NCBI RefSeq assembly: GCF_016865425.1
Contig: NZ_AP023355.1
Coordinates: 6,012,198 to 6,076,197 of the forward strand
Length of the DNA: 64,000 nucleotides
From: Actinocatenispora thailandica
GTDB lineage: Bacteria; Actinomycetota; Actinomycetes; Mycobacteriales; Micromonosporaceae
Direction of reading: 5' to 3'
The stretch's first letter is position 1. Each line of letters begins with the position of its first letter. Under the pieces are notes generated by a model, which saw only the letters and a program-made list of their open reading frames with translations, did no database searches and was not told the DNA's origin. This document shows positions 9,068-17,222 of this stretch, in pieces. The position numbers were made by a program, and so were the translations under genes.

Positions 9068-11689
9068 CTACTTGTGCAGTTGGTTCGGAGTGAGGGTGGC
9101 CGTACCGAAACCGGTGACGACCCGGATCCGGCGGATGCCGTGCAGCATCGCCGGGGTCAGCCCGGCCGCGCGCAGCCCGGCGGCGACGTCCTTGGCCGAC
9201 GACCAGTACAGCGCGCTGCGCGGGCTGGCCGTGATCCGCAGCTGCCGCCCGAACCCGTCCGGCACGGCACCCTTGCGGGCCCGGTCGGCGGCGTGCTCGA
9301 TGTCGGTGCGGGTCCGGCTCGTCGTGGCGACCTGCCCGGTGGTGACGGTGGCCTTCGCGGAGACGTCGATCAGGTCGGCCTTGACGATCGTCCCGTCCGG
9401 GTCCGTCCAGGATCCGAGGGCCAGCTTCCGCGACCCGGCCGCCGCACGCTCCTTCGCGGCGATCGCCGCCGGCAACTGGGCGGTACCGAACCAGTCGGGG
9501 AAGGTGTCCGGGTCGAGCGCGACCCGGTCCGCCATGACCAGCGGCTGCAGGACGCCCAACGCGCCGGCGTCGCTGATCGACATGGCGGCGGACACCGCCG
9601 CGGAGCCCTTCCAGCCGCCGACCGCGATCAGGTGATCGGCCATCCCCAGCAGGTCCTCGGACTGCGTCAGCGGCGACCCGTCGCTGTACATGTTCTCGAC
9701 GCTGATTCCGGAGGTCAGCAGCGTGACCGCCTGGGTGGGGTGGTCGCCCGCCAGGCCCGGGTCGAACACCACGAGCCAGAACCAGTAGTGGCTGCCGTTG
9801 TGCGCGCCCATCACCCACCTGGTCCAGGCCGACGAGGTGGTGGTGCACGACGTGCGGCCGGAGTGGCCCGGCTTGATCGACGGCAGCTTCGCCACGCAGG
9901 TACCGATGATGTGCTTGCCGTTCTCGTCGCTGGTGAACACGCCGATCGCGTGGCCGGTCTTACCGGTACTCCCGGAGTCCGCCGTGACCAGCGCCGAGAG
10001 CGTGCACGAGTACGGGTCGCACTCGCCGACCTTGTCGTTGTGGTAGCTGGCGTCGTAGTGCGCCGGTTCCTTCGGATCGGCGTCGCCCAGGCCACCCGCG
10101 TACTTGTTCGCGGCCTTGCCGAAGGCCCCCTTGGTCAGGGTGGCCACGGTGAGGTCGAGGTAACCGCCGTCCACCATGCCGGGGCCACGGTCGATGCCAA
10201 CCAGCCGGTACGGGGTGTCCGCGGTCACGAAGACCACCGAGCCGTTCGGCAGCCGGTACGGCGAGACCGCGGTGCCGCCGAGCGTCTGCGGGTACCGGGC
10301 GCCGGCCGGCACCGCGTGTGTCTCCGGATCGGCGATCGCGCGCAACCCCTTCCCGAGGTACTTCGCCAGCGCGGCCGGGGTGAGCTTGGTCGGATCGACG
10401 CTCAGCCCGGAGGTCTGGGTCGACCAGTGGTCGGCCAGGTAGAGCGCGGTGGTGGAGTCCACCGTGCGCCACCAGGAGCGGTCGCCGCGCAGGTAGGTGA
10501 TGCCGTGCTGGACCAGCACGTCGGCGCTGCCGGCGGCGTCCTGGGCCTTGCCGTAGGCCCGCTTGCCGTCCAGCGACAGGGCAAGCCGCTGGGTGGCACC
10601 CTCCGGGGTGATCGACTCGCCGGTCAGCCGGATCGCCGGTGCGTGCCGCAGCGCGAGGAGTGCGGCCTGCACCTGCTCGGTCGGGGTGGCCCGGGTGAGC
10701 CGCTGGTACAGCGGGACACCGACCGCGCCGAGCACCAGCAGCAGCGCGACCGCCCCGGCCACCCAGGGCCAGCGCCGGCGGCGCCGCGGCGCCGGCGGAA
10801 CCGGGAGGTACCCGGGCGGCAACGTCGCGGTCTGCGGGTCCCCCGGCAGCCCGATCATGATCCCCGGCGGCGGCTCCGTCGCACCCGGTACCGGCATGCC
10901 GGCCGGGGTCTCCGGCCCGCCCGGCAGCGCCGACGCGGACGGCACGAACGGTCCCGCCGCCCCGGCCGGGACCGGCGGCCCGTACGTCGGCCCAGCCGGC
11001 GCAGCCGGCCCAGCCGGCCCAGCCGGCCCAGCCAGGGAGGCTGGCGCGGCCGGCGGCACCGCACCGCCCGACGGCGGCACCGCACCGTCCGACGGCGAGA
11101 CCGGGGCGCCCGGCGGCGGGACCGGGGCGCCCGGCGGCGCGGGCGGCCCGGCCGGTACGGATGGCGCTCCGGTGCCCGGCGCGGGCGGCGTGGGCGATGC
11201 GTCCGCAGCCGGCGTCTTCGCGGCGGCCGGAGCATCCCCGCCGGCCGGGGCATCCGGCACCGCCGGGGCATCCGGCGCGCCCGCCGCGTCCGCCGCACTC
11301 ACAGCGTCCGCCGCACTCGCTGCGTCCGCCGCACTCACAGCGTCCGGAGCAGTCGCAGCGTCCAGAGCGGGCGAGCCATCGGCCTCGGCCGGCGCAGCGG
11401 AAGCGTCCCCGGCGGCGGGGGTATCCGGGGCCGCCGGGTCGTCCGGGGCGGGCGAGCCAACGGATGCGCCCGCGGCGGCTCGGGCGTCCGGAGCGGGCGC
11501 GGCATGCGGTGCGGGCGGGGCGTCGGGGGCGACCGACGAGGCCGGGGCGGGCGACGGGGCCGGAGCGGGCGACGCGTTCGGTGCGGGCGACGGGGCCGGA
11601 GCGGGCGACGCGTTCGGAGCGGGGATCGGATCGTGGGCAGGCTGGTCTACCGCGTCCGTGTCGGGATGCGGACGCTCGGGATCGGTCAA
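9068..11689 (-). CDS. Single-pass membrane protein with long Pro/Ala-rich N-terminus, paralog 2 of 3
   Basis: 873 residues, same architecture as its two neighbours. The cytoplasmic N-terminus is about 300 residues of low-complexity Pro/Ala/Asp/Ser (PAPAPSPAPNAS and SAADAASAADAV repeats, then GPAGPAGPAAPAGP). It is followed by PRRRRRWPW (301-309), a helix to about residue 326 ending GVPLYQRL, and about 540 extracytoplasmic residues. Conserved points shared with paralogs 1 and 3: VQAALLALRHAPAIRLTGES after the helix, SPYRLPNGSVVFVTADTPYRL, CDPYSC, a later Cys pair, and PDGFGRQLRITASPRSALY near the C-terminus. No enzyme motif seen. Start at the ATG at 11689. The N-terminus is the part that varies among the three. 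Confidence 0.8.
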   Translation of the reverse strand: MTDPERPHPDTDAVDQPAHDPIPAPNASPAPAPSPAPNASPAPAPSPAPASSVAPDAPPAPHAAPAPDARAAAGASVGSPAPDDPAAPDTPAAGDASAAPAEADGSPALDAATAPDAVSAADAASAADAVSAADAAGAPDAPAVPDAPAGGDAPAAAKTPAADASPTPPAPGTGAPSVPAGPPAPPGAPVPPPGAPVSPSDGAVPPSGGAVPPAAPASLAGPAGPAGPAAPAGPTYGPPVPAGAAGPFVPSASALPGGPETPAGMPVPGATEPPPGIMIGLPGDPQTATLPPGYLPVPPAPRRRRRWPWVAGAVALLLVLGAVGVPLYQRLTRATPTEQVQAALLALRHAPAIRLTGESITPEGATQRLALSLDGKRAYGKAQDAAGSADVLVQHGITYLRGDRSWWRTVDSTTALYLADHWSTQTSGLSVDPTKLTPAALAKYLGKGLRAIADPETHAVPAGARYPQTLGGTAVSPYRLPNGSVVFVTADTPYRLVGIDRGPGMVDGGYLDLTVATLTKGAFGKAANKYAGGLGDADPKEPAHYDASYHNDKVGECDPYSCTLSALVTADSGSTGKTGHAIGVFTSDENGKHIIGTCVAKLPSIKPGHSGRTSCTTTSSAWTRWVMGAHNGSHYWFWLVVFDPGLAGDHPTQAVTLLTSGISVENMYSDGSPLTQSEDLLGMADHLIAVGGWKGSAAVSAAMSISDAGALGVLQPLVMADRVALDPDTFPDWFGTAQLPAAIAAKERAAAGSRKLALGSWTDPDGTIVKADLIDVSAKATVTTGQVATTSRTRTDIEHAADRARKGAVPDGFGRQLRITASPRSALYWSSAKDVAAGLRAAGLTPAMLHGIRRIRVVTGFGTATLTPNQLHK
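10990..11036. repeat. Nine-bp tandem repeat in paralog 2 coding region
   Basis: Repeated CAGCCGGCC units (five to six, imperfect) encode the collagen-like GPAGPAGPA run on the minus strand. This is an in-frame low-complexity coding repeat, not a CRISPR: the units are too short and have no spacers. Confidence 0.8.
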
Positions 11690-11875
11690 GGTGGGGATCT
11701 CCTGGATAGTTCGGGAACGGCGCGATTGCGCAGGTTAGCCAGGTCGAAACCGCCCAGGTACCGGCCGTACGGCCGATGACAGAGGCATCCGATCACGCCG
11801 TGATCGGGACATAACGACCCGGTCCGTGTCCCGGCGCGCAGCCCTACAGCTATGTGCAATTTGCGGACGTCAAGT
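11690..11875. other. Non-coding leader region of paralog 2
   Basis: No credible gene. This is the 5' region of paralog 2 (minus strand) and is notably less GC-rich than the coding sequence around it. It should hold the paralog 2 promoter. With the small RNA to its right it makes a 330-bp gap between paralogs 2 and 3. Confidence 0.5.
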
Positions 11876-11904
11876 TTCACAAGGCCGTACTGGGGTGTTA
11901 CGGT
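11876..11904 (+). promoter_or_regulatory. Promoter of a candidate small RNA
   Basis: TTCACA (11876-11881), five of six matches to TTGACA, is followed after exactly 17 bp by TACGGT (11899-11904), which fits TANNNT. This is one of the best vegetative-type promoter matches I found in the window. No plus-strand ORF follows, only the structured segment ending in a terminator, so it is read as driving a non-coding RNA. Confidence 0.6.
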
Positions 11905-11909
11905 CTCTG

Positions 11910-11986
11910 CACTCCCGGTCCGGCGACCGGGACCGTCCTGCGGGGGGTGCAGGAAGGGCCGCGACCAACACGGTCGCGGCCCTTTG
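11910..11986 (+). ncRNA. Candidate stand-alone small RNA of about 75-80 nt
   Basis: Starting about 6 nt after the -10 box, the transcript would fold into an outer stem CTGCACTCCC (11907-11916) with GGGGGTGCAG (about 11943-11952). This encloses a CCCGGTC/GACCGGG hairpin (11914-11930). The terminator hairpin at 11954-11984 follows directly. It lies between two minus-strand paralog genes with no plus-strand gene after it. Family unknown. It does not show the C-rich loops of the actinobacterial 6C RNA, though that family is the first to test. An alternative is that the structures serve only the 3' end of paralog 3 on the minus strand. Confidence 0.5.
11954..11985. terminator. Intrinsic terminator
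   Basis: Perfect 13-bp stem (11954-11966 with 11972-11984), loop AACAC, followed on the plus strand by a short T-run. It can end the candidate small RNA on the plus strand and paralog 3, whose stop is 35 bp away, on the minus strand. Confidence 0.8.
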
Positions 11987-12019
11987 CCGGTCGTGCACCG
12001 GCCAGCTCGTCGCGGCGGG

Positions 12020-13981
12020 TCAGCCCAGCGCCGCCGCGGACACGCTGCCGGTCCCCGCGCCGGTCACCAGTTCGACCCGGGCGATGTCTCGCACCGTCGT
12101 CCCGTGCACCCCCGCCGCGCGCAGCGTCGACGCGAGCGCCCGAGGATCGACGTGGTACAGCGCGCTGCCCGGCGCCACCACGATGCGCAGGCCGCGACGG
12201 AACCCGTCCGGCATCCGCTGCGCCCGGGCCCGCTTCGCGGCGGCCGCGACCGCCTTCCGCACACCGGCCGAAGACCTGTCGTCGAGCATCGCCGTCGTGA
12301 CGACCCTCCGCCCGGACACGTCGAACACGTCACCGCGCTGCCGGGTACCGTCCGGATCGGTCCACGAGTCCACCGCGACCTTGCCCGCTCCGCTCGCCGC
12401 CAACCGGGCCGCCTCCCGGTACCGGTCCGGGTGCGCCGCGGCGGCGGTCGGCACGGCCAGCCGCCCCTTCTTCACCAGCGGTGGCACCAGCCCGAGCAGA
12501 CCCTGCCCGGCGACCTCGTCGACCAGCGCCAGCGCCCGGTGCACCGACAGCTCCCGCTCGGTCACCAACCAGTCCGCGAACGCCAGTTCCTCGGCCGACT
12601 TGCCGACCGACTCCAGCACGATCCAGTCCATCGGCTGCAACGTGGCGCTGTTGAGGTCCAGTACCGCCTGGGTCTGGTCGCCGTCGTAGCCGGGTGACAG
12701 GGCGATCGACCGGAACCAGACGGAGCCGCCGTCGTGCGTCGCGGTGTACCGGTGCCAGGCGGCCCCACGGGTCGTGCACCAGACCCGCGCCGAACCGCCC
12801 GGCTTCAGGTGCGGCCGCTTCGCGACGCAGGTACCGACCGGAGTCTTGCCAGCGCGGTCGGCGAAGAAGACGCCGACCAGGTGGCCGGGTGCGCTGGTGT
12901 CCCCGTCGTCCGCCCGCACCAGCGACGACGCCGAGCACGAGTCGGGCGCGCAATGCCCGAACCTGCCCTCGGCCGGGTCGGTCGAGTAGGTCGCGGGCTC
13001 GGCGGGCGTGGCGTCGTCGTCGAAGCTGCGTCGGCCCTTCGCCATGGCAGCCCGCAGCCGGGACCGGTCGGCCGGTGCCACCGAGAGCGCGAGATGTCCG
13101 CCCGACTCGGCGAGACCGGGCGGCTCGTCGACCGCCACGACCCGGTACGGCCGGTGGCTCGTCAGGTAGGCGACCGCACCGTGCGGCAGCCGGTAGGCGT
13201 GCACCCCGACACCACCGATCCTGGTCGGGTACGCGGCGCCCGCGTCGACGGCGGCGTGCTTCGGGTCGCCCCGGCGCAGCCCGGAACGCAGGAAGCCGGC
13301 GATGCCGGCCGGGGTGAGCCGGCTCAGGTCGAGCGGCATCGTCTCGCCGGCGGCGATCCAGTGATCGGTCTGGTACCCGGCGTCGGACGGCGCGTTGGCG
13401 AGCAGCCAGCCGTGGTCGGCGCGCAGGTAGGTGTTGCCGTCCGCCGAGTACACCAGCGCGGTGCCGCCGGGACCGCGCAGCCGCCCGTACGTCTCCCCCT
13501 TGGTGCCCACGGTCATCTCCACCCGCTGCACCGGTCGGTCCTTCGTGCTCAACCCGCCCGCCAGCGACACCGCCGGGGCGGACCGCAGCGCCGCCGCGGC
13601 CGCGAGTACCCGGTCGGTCGGCGGCGCGAAGACCTCGCGGTAGAGCGGCGCGCCGACGACCACGCCGAGGAAGGCCAGCACGACGACGGCCGCGACCGCC
13701 GCGACCCACGGCCACCGGCGGCGGCGCCGGACCGGTACGGCCGGCTCCTCGGCGTCCGCCGAGACCAGCACCGTGGGGCCGTCGGCATCCCCGCGGTCCG
13801 CCGCGGGAAGACCGTCGGTAGCCCACCGAGCCGGCGCCGGCGGGTCGGCGGCGTCTCCCGCATCCTGATCGGCCGGGCCGGGAGACGCCGTGGCCGGGCG
13901 GTCCACAGGGGACGGTGGTGCGGGCTGACGCTGCTGTGCCGCCACGGATTCCTGCGGAGCATCGGGTTCTCGATCGGTCAA
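12020..13981 (-). CDS. Single-pass membrane protein with large extracytoplasmic region, paralog 3 of 3
   Basis: 653 residues, colinear with paralogs 1 and 2. A disordered acidic N-terminus (1-84) precedes RRRRRWPW (85-92), one helix to about residue 113 (VVVLAFLGVVVGAPLYRE), and a long extracytoplasmic part starting DRVLAAAAALRSAPAVSLAG. The shared midpoint (HAYRLPHGAVAYLTSHRPYR), cysteine pairs (CAPDSC and two later Cys) and C-terminal PDGFRRGLRIVVAPGSALY are present. Function unknown. Because all three copies keep the cysteines and the membrane anchor but differ in N-terminal length, they look like diverged, functional duplicates rather than decaying copies. It is the first gene of the three in transcription order, but the terminator at 11954 probably separates it from paralog 2. 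Confidence 0.8.
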   Translation of the reverse strand: MTDREPDAPQESVAAQQRQPAPPSPVDRPATASPGPADQDAGDAADPPAPARWATDGLPAADRGDADGPTVLVSADAEEPAVPVRRRRRWPWVAAVAAVVVLAFLGVVVGAPLYREVFAPPTDRVLAAAAALRSAPAVSLAGGLSTKDRPVQRVEMTVGTKGETYGRLRGPGGTALVYSADGNTYLRADHGWLLANAPSDAGYQTDHWIAAGETMPLDLSRLTPAGIAGFLRSGLRRGDPKHAAVDAGAAYPTRIGGVGVHAYRLPHGAVAYLTSHRPYRVVAVDEPPGLAESGGHLALSVAPADRSRLRAAMAKGRRSFDDDATPAEPATYSTDPAEGRFGHCAPDSCSASSLVRADDGDTSAPGHLVGVFFADRAGKTPVGTCVAKRPHLKPGGSARVWCTTRGAAWHRYTATHDGGSVWFRSIALSPGYDGDQTQAVLDLNSATLQPMDWIVLESVGKSAEELAFADWLVTERELSVHRALALVDEVAGQGLLGLVPPLVKKGRLAVPTAAAAHPDRYREAARLAASGAGKVAVDSWTDPDGTRQRGDVFDVSGRRVVTTAMLDDRSSAGVRKAVAAAAKRARAQRMPDGFRRGLRIVVAPGSALYHVDPRALASTLRAAGVHGTTVRDIARVELVTGAGTGSVSAAALG

Positions 13982-14138
13982 GGTGGGGATCCTCTGATCG
14001 GGCCGGGCAGTGCGCGAATCGGCATGCTAGCCGGGCGACGATCAACAGAACACCGGCCGTAAGGCCGAGGGCGGCCGGGCACCGGCGCCGCCACGGCGCG
14101 AACCGGCGCGACGGCGGGGCGGACGCTCCTATGGGTTG

Positions 14139-15206
14139 TCAAGGGGTGGCGGTGGGGTTGCCTGATTCGAGGAGTCGGTAGAGGTCTCGGGCGATGTAGC
14201 GTTTGAGGCAGCGTTTGATCTCTCGGTTGGTTTTGCCTTCGCGGGTGCGGCGGGCGGCGTAGGTGCGGGTGGCTTGGTCGTAGCGGATGCGGGATAGCAC
14301 GATGGTGTGCAGAGCGCGGTTGAGTTGTCGGTCGCCGTGGCGGTTGAGTCGGTAGCGGTTGGTGGTTTGGCCGCTGTTGGCGGGGATGGGTGCGGCTCCG
14401 GCGAGCATGGCGAAGGCTGCCTCGGAATGGATCCGGCCGGGGTGGGACCAGGCGCAGAGCACGGTTGCGGCCACGATCGGTCCGATGCCTTTGCGTTGGA
14501 GTAGGTCGGGGCGCCAGGACCGCACGATGGCGTGGATGGCTTTCTGGTGTTGGGCGGCTTCTGCGGCCGCGGCGTGGGCCCGGCGGGCCAGGCAGCGCAG
14601 CACGGTGACGGTGGTGGTGGTTTCTGCGTCCCAGGATGGGTGAACGCGCAGGTGTGAGGCGGTGGTGAGCATGGCGGGCAGTTTCTGACCACGAAAACGG
14701 GTACGGATCTGTTCCGGGGCCGCGACCACCAGGCTGAACACCTGTCGCTGCGCATCGGTCGCGGCGTGGATCGCGGATCTACGGGCGGCCAGCAGTACCG
14801 ACAAGGCTTGCCGGTCGCCGCCGCTGCGGGGGGTGCCTAGCCTGGTGCGGGACAGGGCTTCGCGGGCGGCGCGGATGGCGTCCAGCGGGTCGGACTTCGC
14901 GCCGTTACGCCGCTTGGTTCGTTCGGGGCGGTCGAGTTCGATGACCAGTTCGGCGTGGTGTTGCAGGTACCGGGTCGCACCGGCGCCGTGGCCGCCGGTG
15001 CCTTCGATTGCCCAGGCTCGTAGTGTTGCGTGCTGGTCGGCGAACTCCACCAGCTGGGCATAGCCGTCCGCGGTGGCCTCCACGGTGATCTGGCCGACCA
15101 CCCCGCCGGTGCCGGCATCGACCACGGCCGCGGAATGGGTGTGCACATGAGTGTCGACACCTACCACGACATCGACCATCTCTCGAAGATCAGTCACACT
15201 GGTCAT
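14139..15206 (-). CDS. IS110-family transposase (DEDD recombinase)
   Basis: 355 residues, normal for the family. The N-terminal RuvC-like DEDD domain shows the first Asp in VVVGVDTHVHTHSAAVVD (Asp18), the Glu in AWAIEGTGGHGAG (Glu68) and the pair in KSDPLDAIRAAREAL (near residues 105-110). The C-terminal Tnp_20 domain has the helix-hairpin-helix-like KGIGPIVAATVLCAW, SEAAFAMLAGAAPIPANSG (serine nucleophile region) and NRHGDRQLNRALHTIVLSRI. The frame is intact, so the element may still be active. Codon use is slightly less GC-rich at third positions than its neighbours, as expected for a mobile gene. Ordered start MTSVTDLREM at 15206. Confidence 0.93.
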   Translation of the reverse strand: MTSVTDLREMVDVVVGVDTHVHTHSAAVVDAGTGGVVGQITVEATADGYAQLVEFADQHATLRAWAIEGTGGHGAGATRYLQHHAELVIELDRPERTKRRNGAKSDPLDAIRAAREALSRTRLGTPRSGGDRQALSVLLAARRSAIHAATDAQRQVFSLVVAAPEQIRTRFRGQKLPAMLTTASHLRVHPSWDAETTTTVTVLRCLARRAHAAAAEAAQHQKAIHAIVRSWRPDLLQRKGIGPIVAATVLCAWSHPGRIHSEAAFAMLAGAAPIPANSGQTTNRYRLNRHGDRQLNRALHTIVLSRIRYDQATRTYAARRTREGKTNREIKRCLKRYIARDLYRLLESGNPTATP

Positions 15207-15455
15207 GCGTTCTCTCCTTGCCTGGAGCGGATGCGGTGTCCGGTCCGGTGCGGAGATCGGGCAGGACTGTGATGAGACACGCCGCGCGCCGTGAACGCTC
15301 GGCGGTCAAGCTCCTGATCAGGCCACCTACTCCGACTGGGCCGGGGGCCGACAACCGCGAACGGACAAGTCCACGCAAAGGCACGAAGCCAGTCAGGCGA
15401 AGGGTCACGCCCGCAGCTGCCGACCCACAGCCCAGCACCATCAGGCTGCGAAGAA
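15207..15455 (-). ncRNA. Possible bridge (guide) RNA region of the IS110 element
   Basis: IS110-group elements are known to encode a structured guide RNA in the non-coding end upstream of the transposase. This 249-bp segment is that end. It carries no supported ORF and includes small inverted repeats, such as the AGGCT/AGCCT hairpin near 15440-15458. I could not derive the RNA limits or its target- and donor-binding loops from sequence alone. Confidence 0.4.
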
Positions 15456-15466
15456 AAGCCTCACAG

Positions 15467-16426
15467 TCAGGCGAGGGCGAGCCGAACGCCGACGGTCAGC
15501 ACCAGCTGGGCCAGCGCGACCGGCACCAGCACCAGCCAGCAGAACCGCTGCAACTGGTCGGCCCGCAGCCGCGGGAACGTGACCCGCACCCAGATGATCA
15601 CGAACGCCACGATCAGCACCTTGACCAGCGTCCACAGCCAGCCCAGCTGCGCGTCGAACGGGCCGCGCCAGCCGCCCAGGAACAGCACCGTGGTCAGCGC
15701 CGCCACCACCACGATCCCGACGTACTCGGCGAGCAGGAACAACGCGAACCGCAGCCCGGTGTACTCGGTCAGGTACCCGAAGACCAGCTCCGAGTCGGCG
15801 ATCGGCATGTCGAACGGCGGCCGGCGCAGCTCGGCGATCCCCGCGGTGAGGAACACCAGCATCGCCGGCAGCTGCCAGGCCAGCCACCACGGCCGCCACG
15901 CCTCGACGATCCCGCCCAGCGACAGGGTGCCCGCCGCCATCGCGACACTCGCCGCGGCCAGCACGAACGGCAGCTCGTACGCGAGCAGTTGGGCCGCCGC
16001 CCGCAACCCGCCGAGCAGGCTGTACTTGTTGGCGCTGGACCAGGCCGCCATCAGCACCGCGACGACGCCGACCCCGACCACCGCGAGCACCAGGAACAGC
16101 CCGATGTCGAGCGCCTGGCCGACCAGCCCCGGCCCGAGTGGCAACACCAGCACGACCACCAGGTACGGCAGCAGCGCGACGATCGGCGCCGCCCGGAACA
16201 CCGGGCGGTCGGCCGCGGCGGGTACCACCTCTTCCTTCTGCACGAACTTGACGCCGTCGGCGACGAGCTGGGCCCAACCGTGGAAACCGCCGGCGTACAT
16301 CGGACCGAGCCGGCCCTGCATGTGCGCCATCACCTTGTGCTCGATCTGCCCGACGACCAGCGGCAACACCAGGAACGCGACGACCACGCCGGCGAGGCGC
16401 AGCACCAGCTCGGCCCACAGCGGCAT
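15467..16426 (-). CDS. nuoH: NADH-quinone oxidoreductase subunit H, second copy (nuoH2)
   Basis: Membrane subunit that forms much of the quinone-binding cavity between the arms of complex I. 319 residues, eight or more helices. Family patterns: VGQIEHKVMAHMQGRLGPMYAGGFHGWAQL in two parts near residues 26-55, the E-rich loop AELRRPPFDMPIADSELVFGYLTEY (about residues 195-220), and IIWVRVTFPRLRADQLQRFCW. It lacks the ~145-residue C-terminal extension seen in the canonical nuoH copy of this window. The ATG directly abuts a TAG stop in the nuoC2 tail frame, so nuoD is absent between C2 and H2. The IS element begins a few bases after the stop. Confidence 0.93.
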   Translation of the reverse strand: MPLWAELVLRLAGVVVAFLVLPLVVGQIEHKVMAHMQGRLGPMYAGGFHGWAQLVADGVKFVQKEEVVPAAADRPVFRAAPIVALLPYLVVVLVLPLGPGLVGQALDIGLFLVLAVVGVGVVAVLMAAWSSANKYSLLGGLRAAAQLLAYELPFVLAAASVAMAAGTLSLGGIVEAWRPWWLAWQLPAMLVFLTAGIAELRRPPFDMPIADSELVFGYLTEYTGLRFALFLLAEYVGIVVVAALTTVLFLGGWRGPFDAQLGWLWTLVKVLIVAFVIIWVRVTFPRLRADQLQRFCWLVLVPVALAQLVLTVGVRLALA

Positions 16427-17099
16427 CTACTCGCCCTCCCCGCTCGGCGGCTCCGCCGCACCGGAAGCTCCCGGCCGCGCCGCCCCGAGGCTCCCGGGGG
16501 CAGCGTGCCGGTCGAATCGGGCTCGGTGCCGGGACGGGGGCCGGCCACTCGTCGGGCGCCGGTACGCCGGGCGGCCGCATCGGCGCGCGCTTGCCGTGCT
16601 CACCGCCCGGTTCCTTGGCACCCGGCCACGCCTTCACCACGCGCGCGGCCAGGACGAAGTCCTTGCGCAACGGGTGGCCCTCGAACCCGTCCGGCAGCAG
16701 CAGCGGCGCGAGGTCCGGGTTGCCGGCGAAGCCGACACCGAACATCTCGTGCGTCTCCCGCTCGTGCCAGCCGGCACCCGGGTACACGTCGACGACGCTG
16801 GCCAGCACCGGAGCGTCGGCCGGCACCAGGGTGCGCAGCAGCAGCCCGCGCCGGCCGGCGACCGACCAGACGTGCGCGACGACGCGGAACCCGTCGGCGC
16901 CCTCGTCGACCGCGGACAGCCAGTCGAAGAAGTCGTAGCCGAGTTCGTCCCGGGCGGTGGACAGGGCCGCCACCCAGCGGTCCGCCGGGACGTCCACGGT
17001 CGGCCGGGCCCACTCGCCGCCGCCGGAGTCGGTACCGACCGCGTCGGCGCCGAACCGGCCGGCCAGCATCGCACCGGTCTCGGCCCCTTCACCACCCAT
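16427..17099 (-). CDS. nuoC: NADH-quinone oxidoreductase subunit C, second copy (nuoC2), tail probably frameshifted
   Basis: Peripheral-arm subunit of complex I (30-kDa type). The NuoC core is clear: YDFFDWLSAVD, WHERETHEMFGVGF and GFEGHPLRKDFVLAARVVKAWPG. After about residue 185 the frame runs without a stop straight through nuoH2 to 15441, which is not plausible. A second minus frame in the same place carries an Ala/Gly/Pro/Glu tail ending in TAG at 16427-16429, directly followed by the nuoH2 ATG. A single-base indel between about 16430 and 16600, where several G/C runs occur, would explain this. The core is intact, so the change affects only a disordered tail. It could be a true mutation or a sequence error. 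Confidence 0.8.
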
Positions 17100-17222
17100 G
17101 CCCGGATCGTAGTGCGCCGCACACCTGGCCCGCCGAGCCCGCCACCGCCGAACGCAACGTCGGACGAGGCGCCGGCCCGGCGCCGGTGCCCGGGACGGCG
17201 CAGCCGGGTCAGCGCGGGCAGG

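Larger units (their letters stand above)
14125..15460 (-). mobile_element. IS110-family insertion sequence (approximate limits)
   Basis: A single DEDD transposase gene with a short 3' flank and about 250 bp of non-coding DNA on its 5' side, the layout of IS110-group elements. Limits are estimates. The left limit is near the sequence TATGGGTTGTCAAGG at 14129-14143. The right limit lies just past the nuoH2 stop at 15467, where a subterminal AGGCT/AGCCT hairpin sits at about 15440-15458. No terminal inverted repeats or target duplication were seen, as expected for IS110. The element sits directly at the 3' end of nuoH2, at the break point of the second nuo operon. Confidence 0.75.

Noticed and set aside
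10990-11036. CRISPR-like short repeats
   Set aside because: Nine-bp coding repeats without spacers, in frame with paralog 2.
11954-11984. Riboswitch controlling paralog 2
   Set aside because: The structured segment faces the plus strand and ends in a terminator well before the paralog 2 start. It is more simply a separate small RNA or the paralog 3 terminator.
15441-17099. 552-residue minus-strand frame covering nuoC2 and nuoH2
   Set aside because: Only its first ~185 residues are NuoC. The rest is Arg/Ala/Gly-rich shadow of nuoH2 in another frame.
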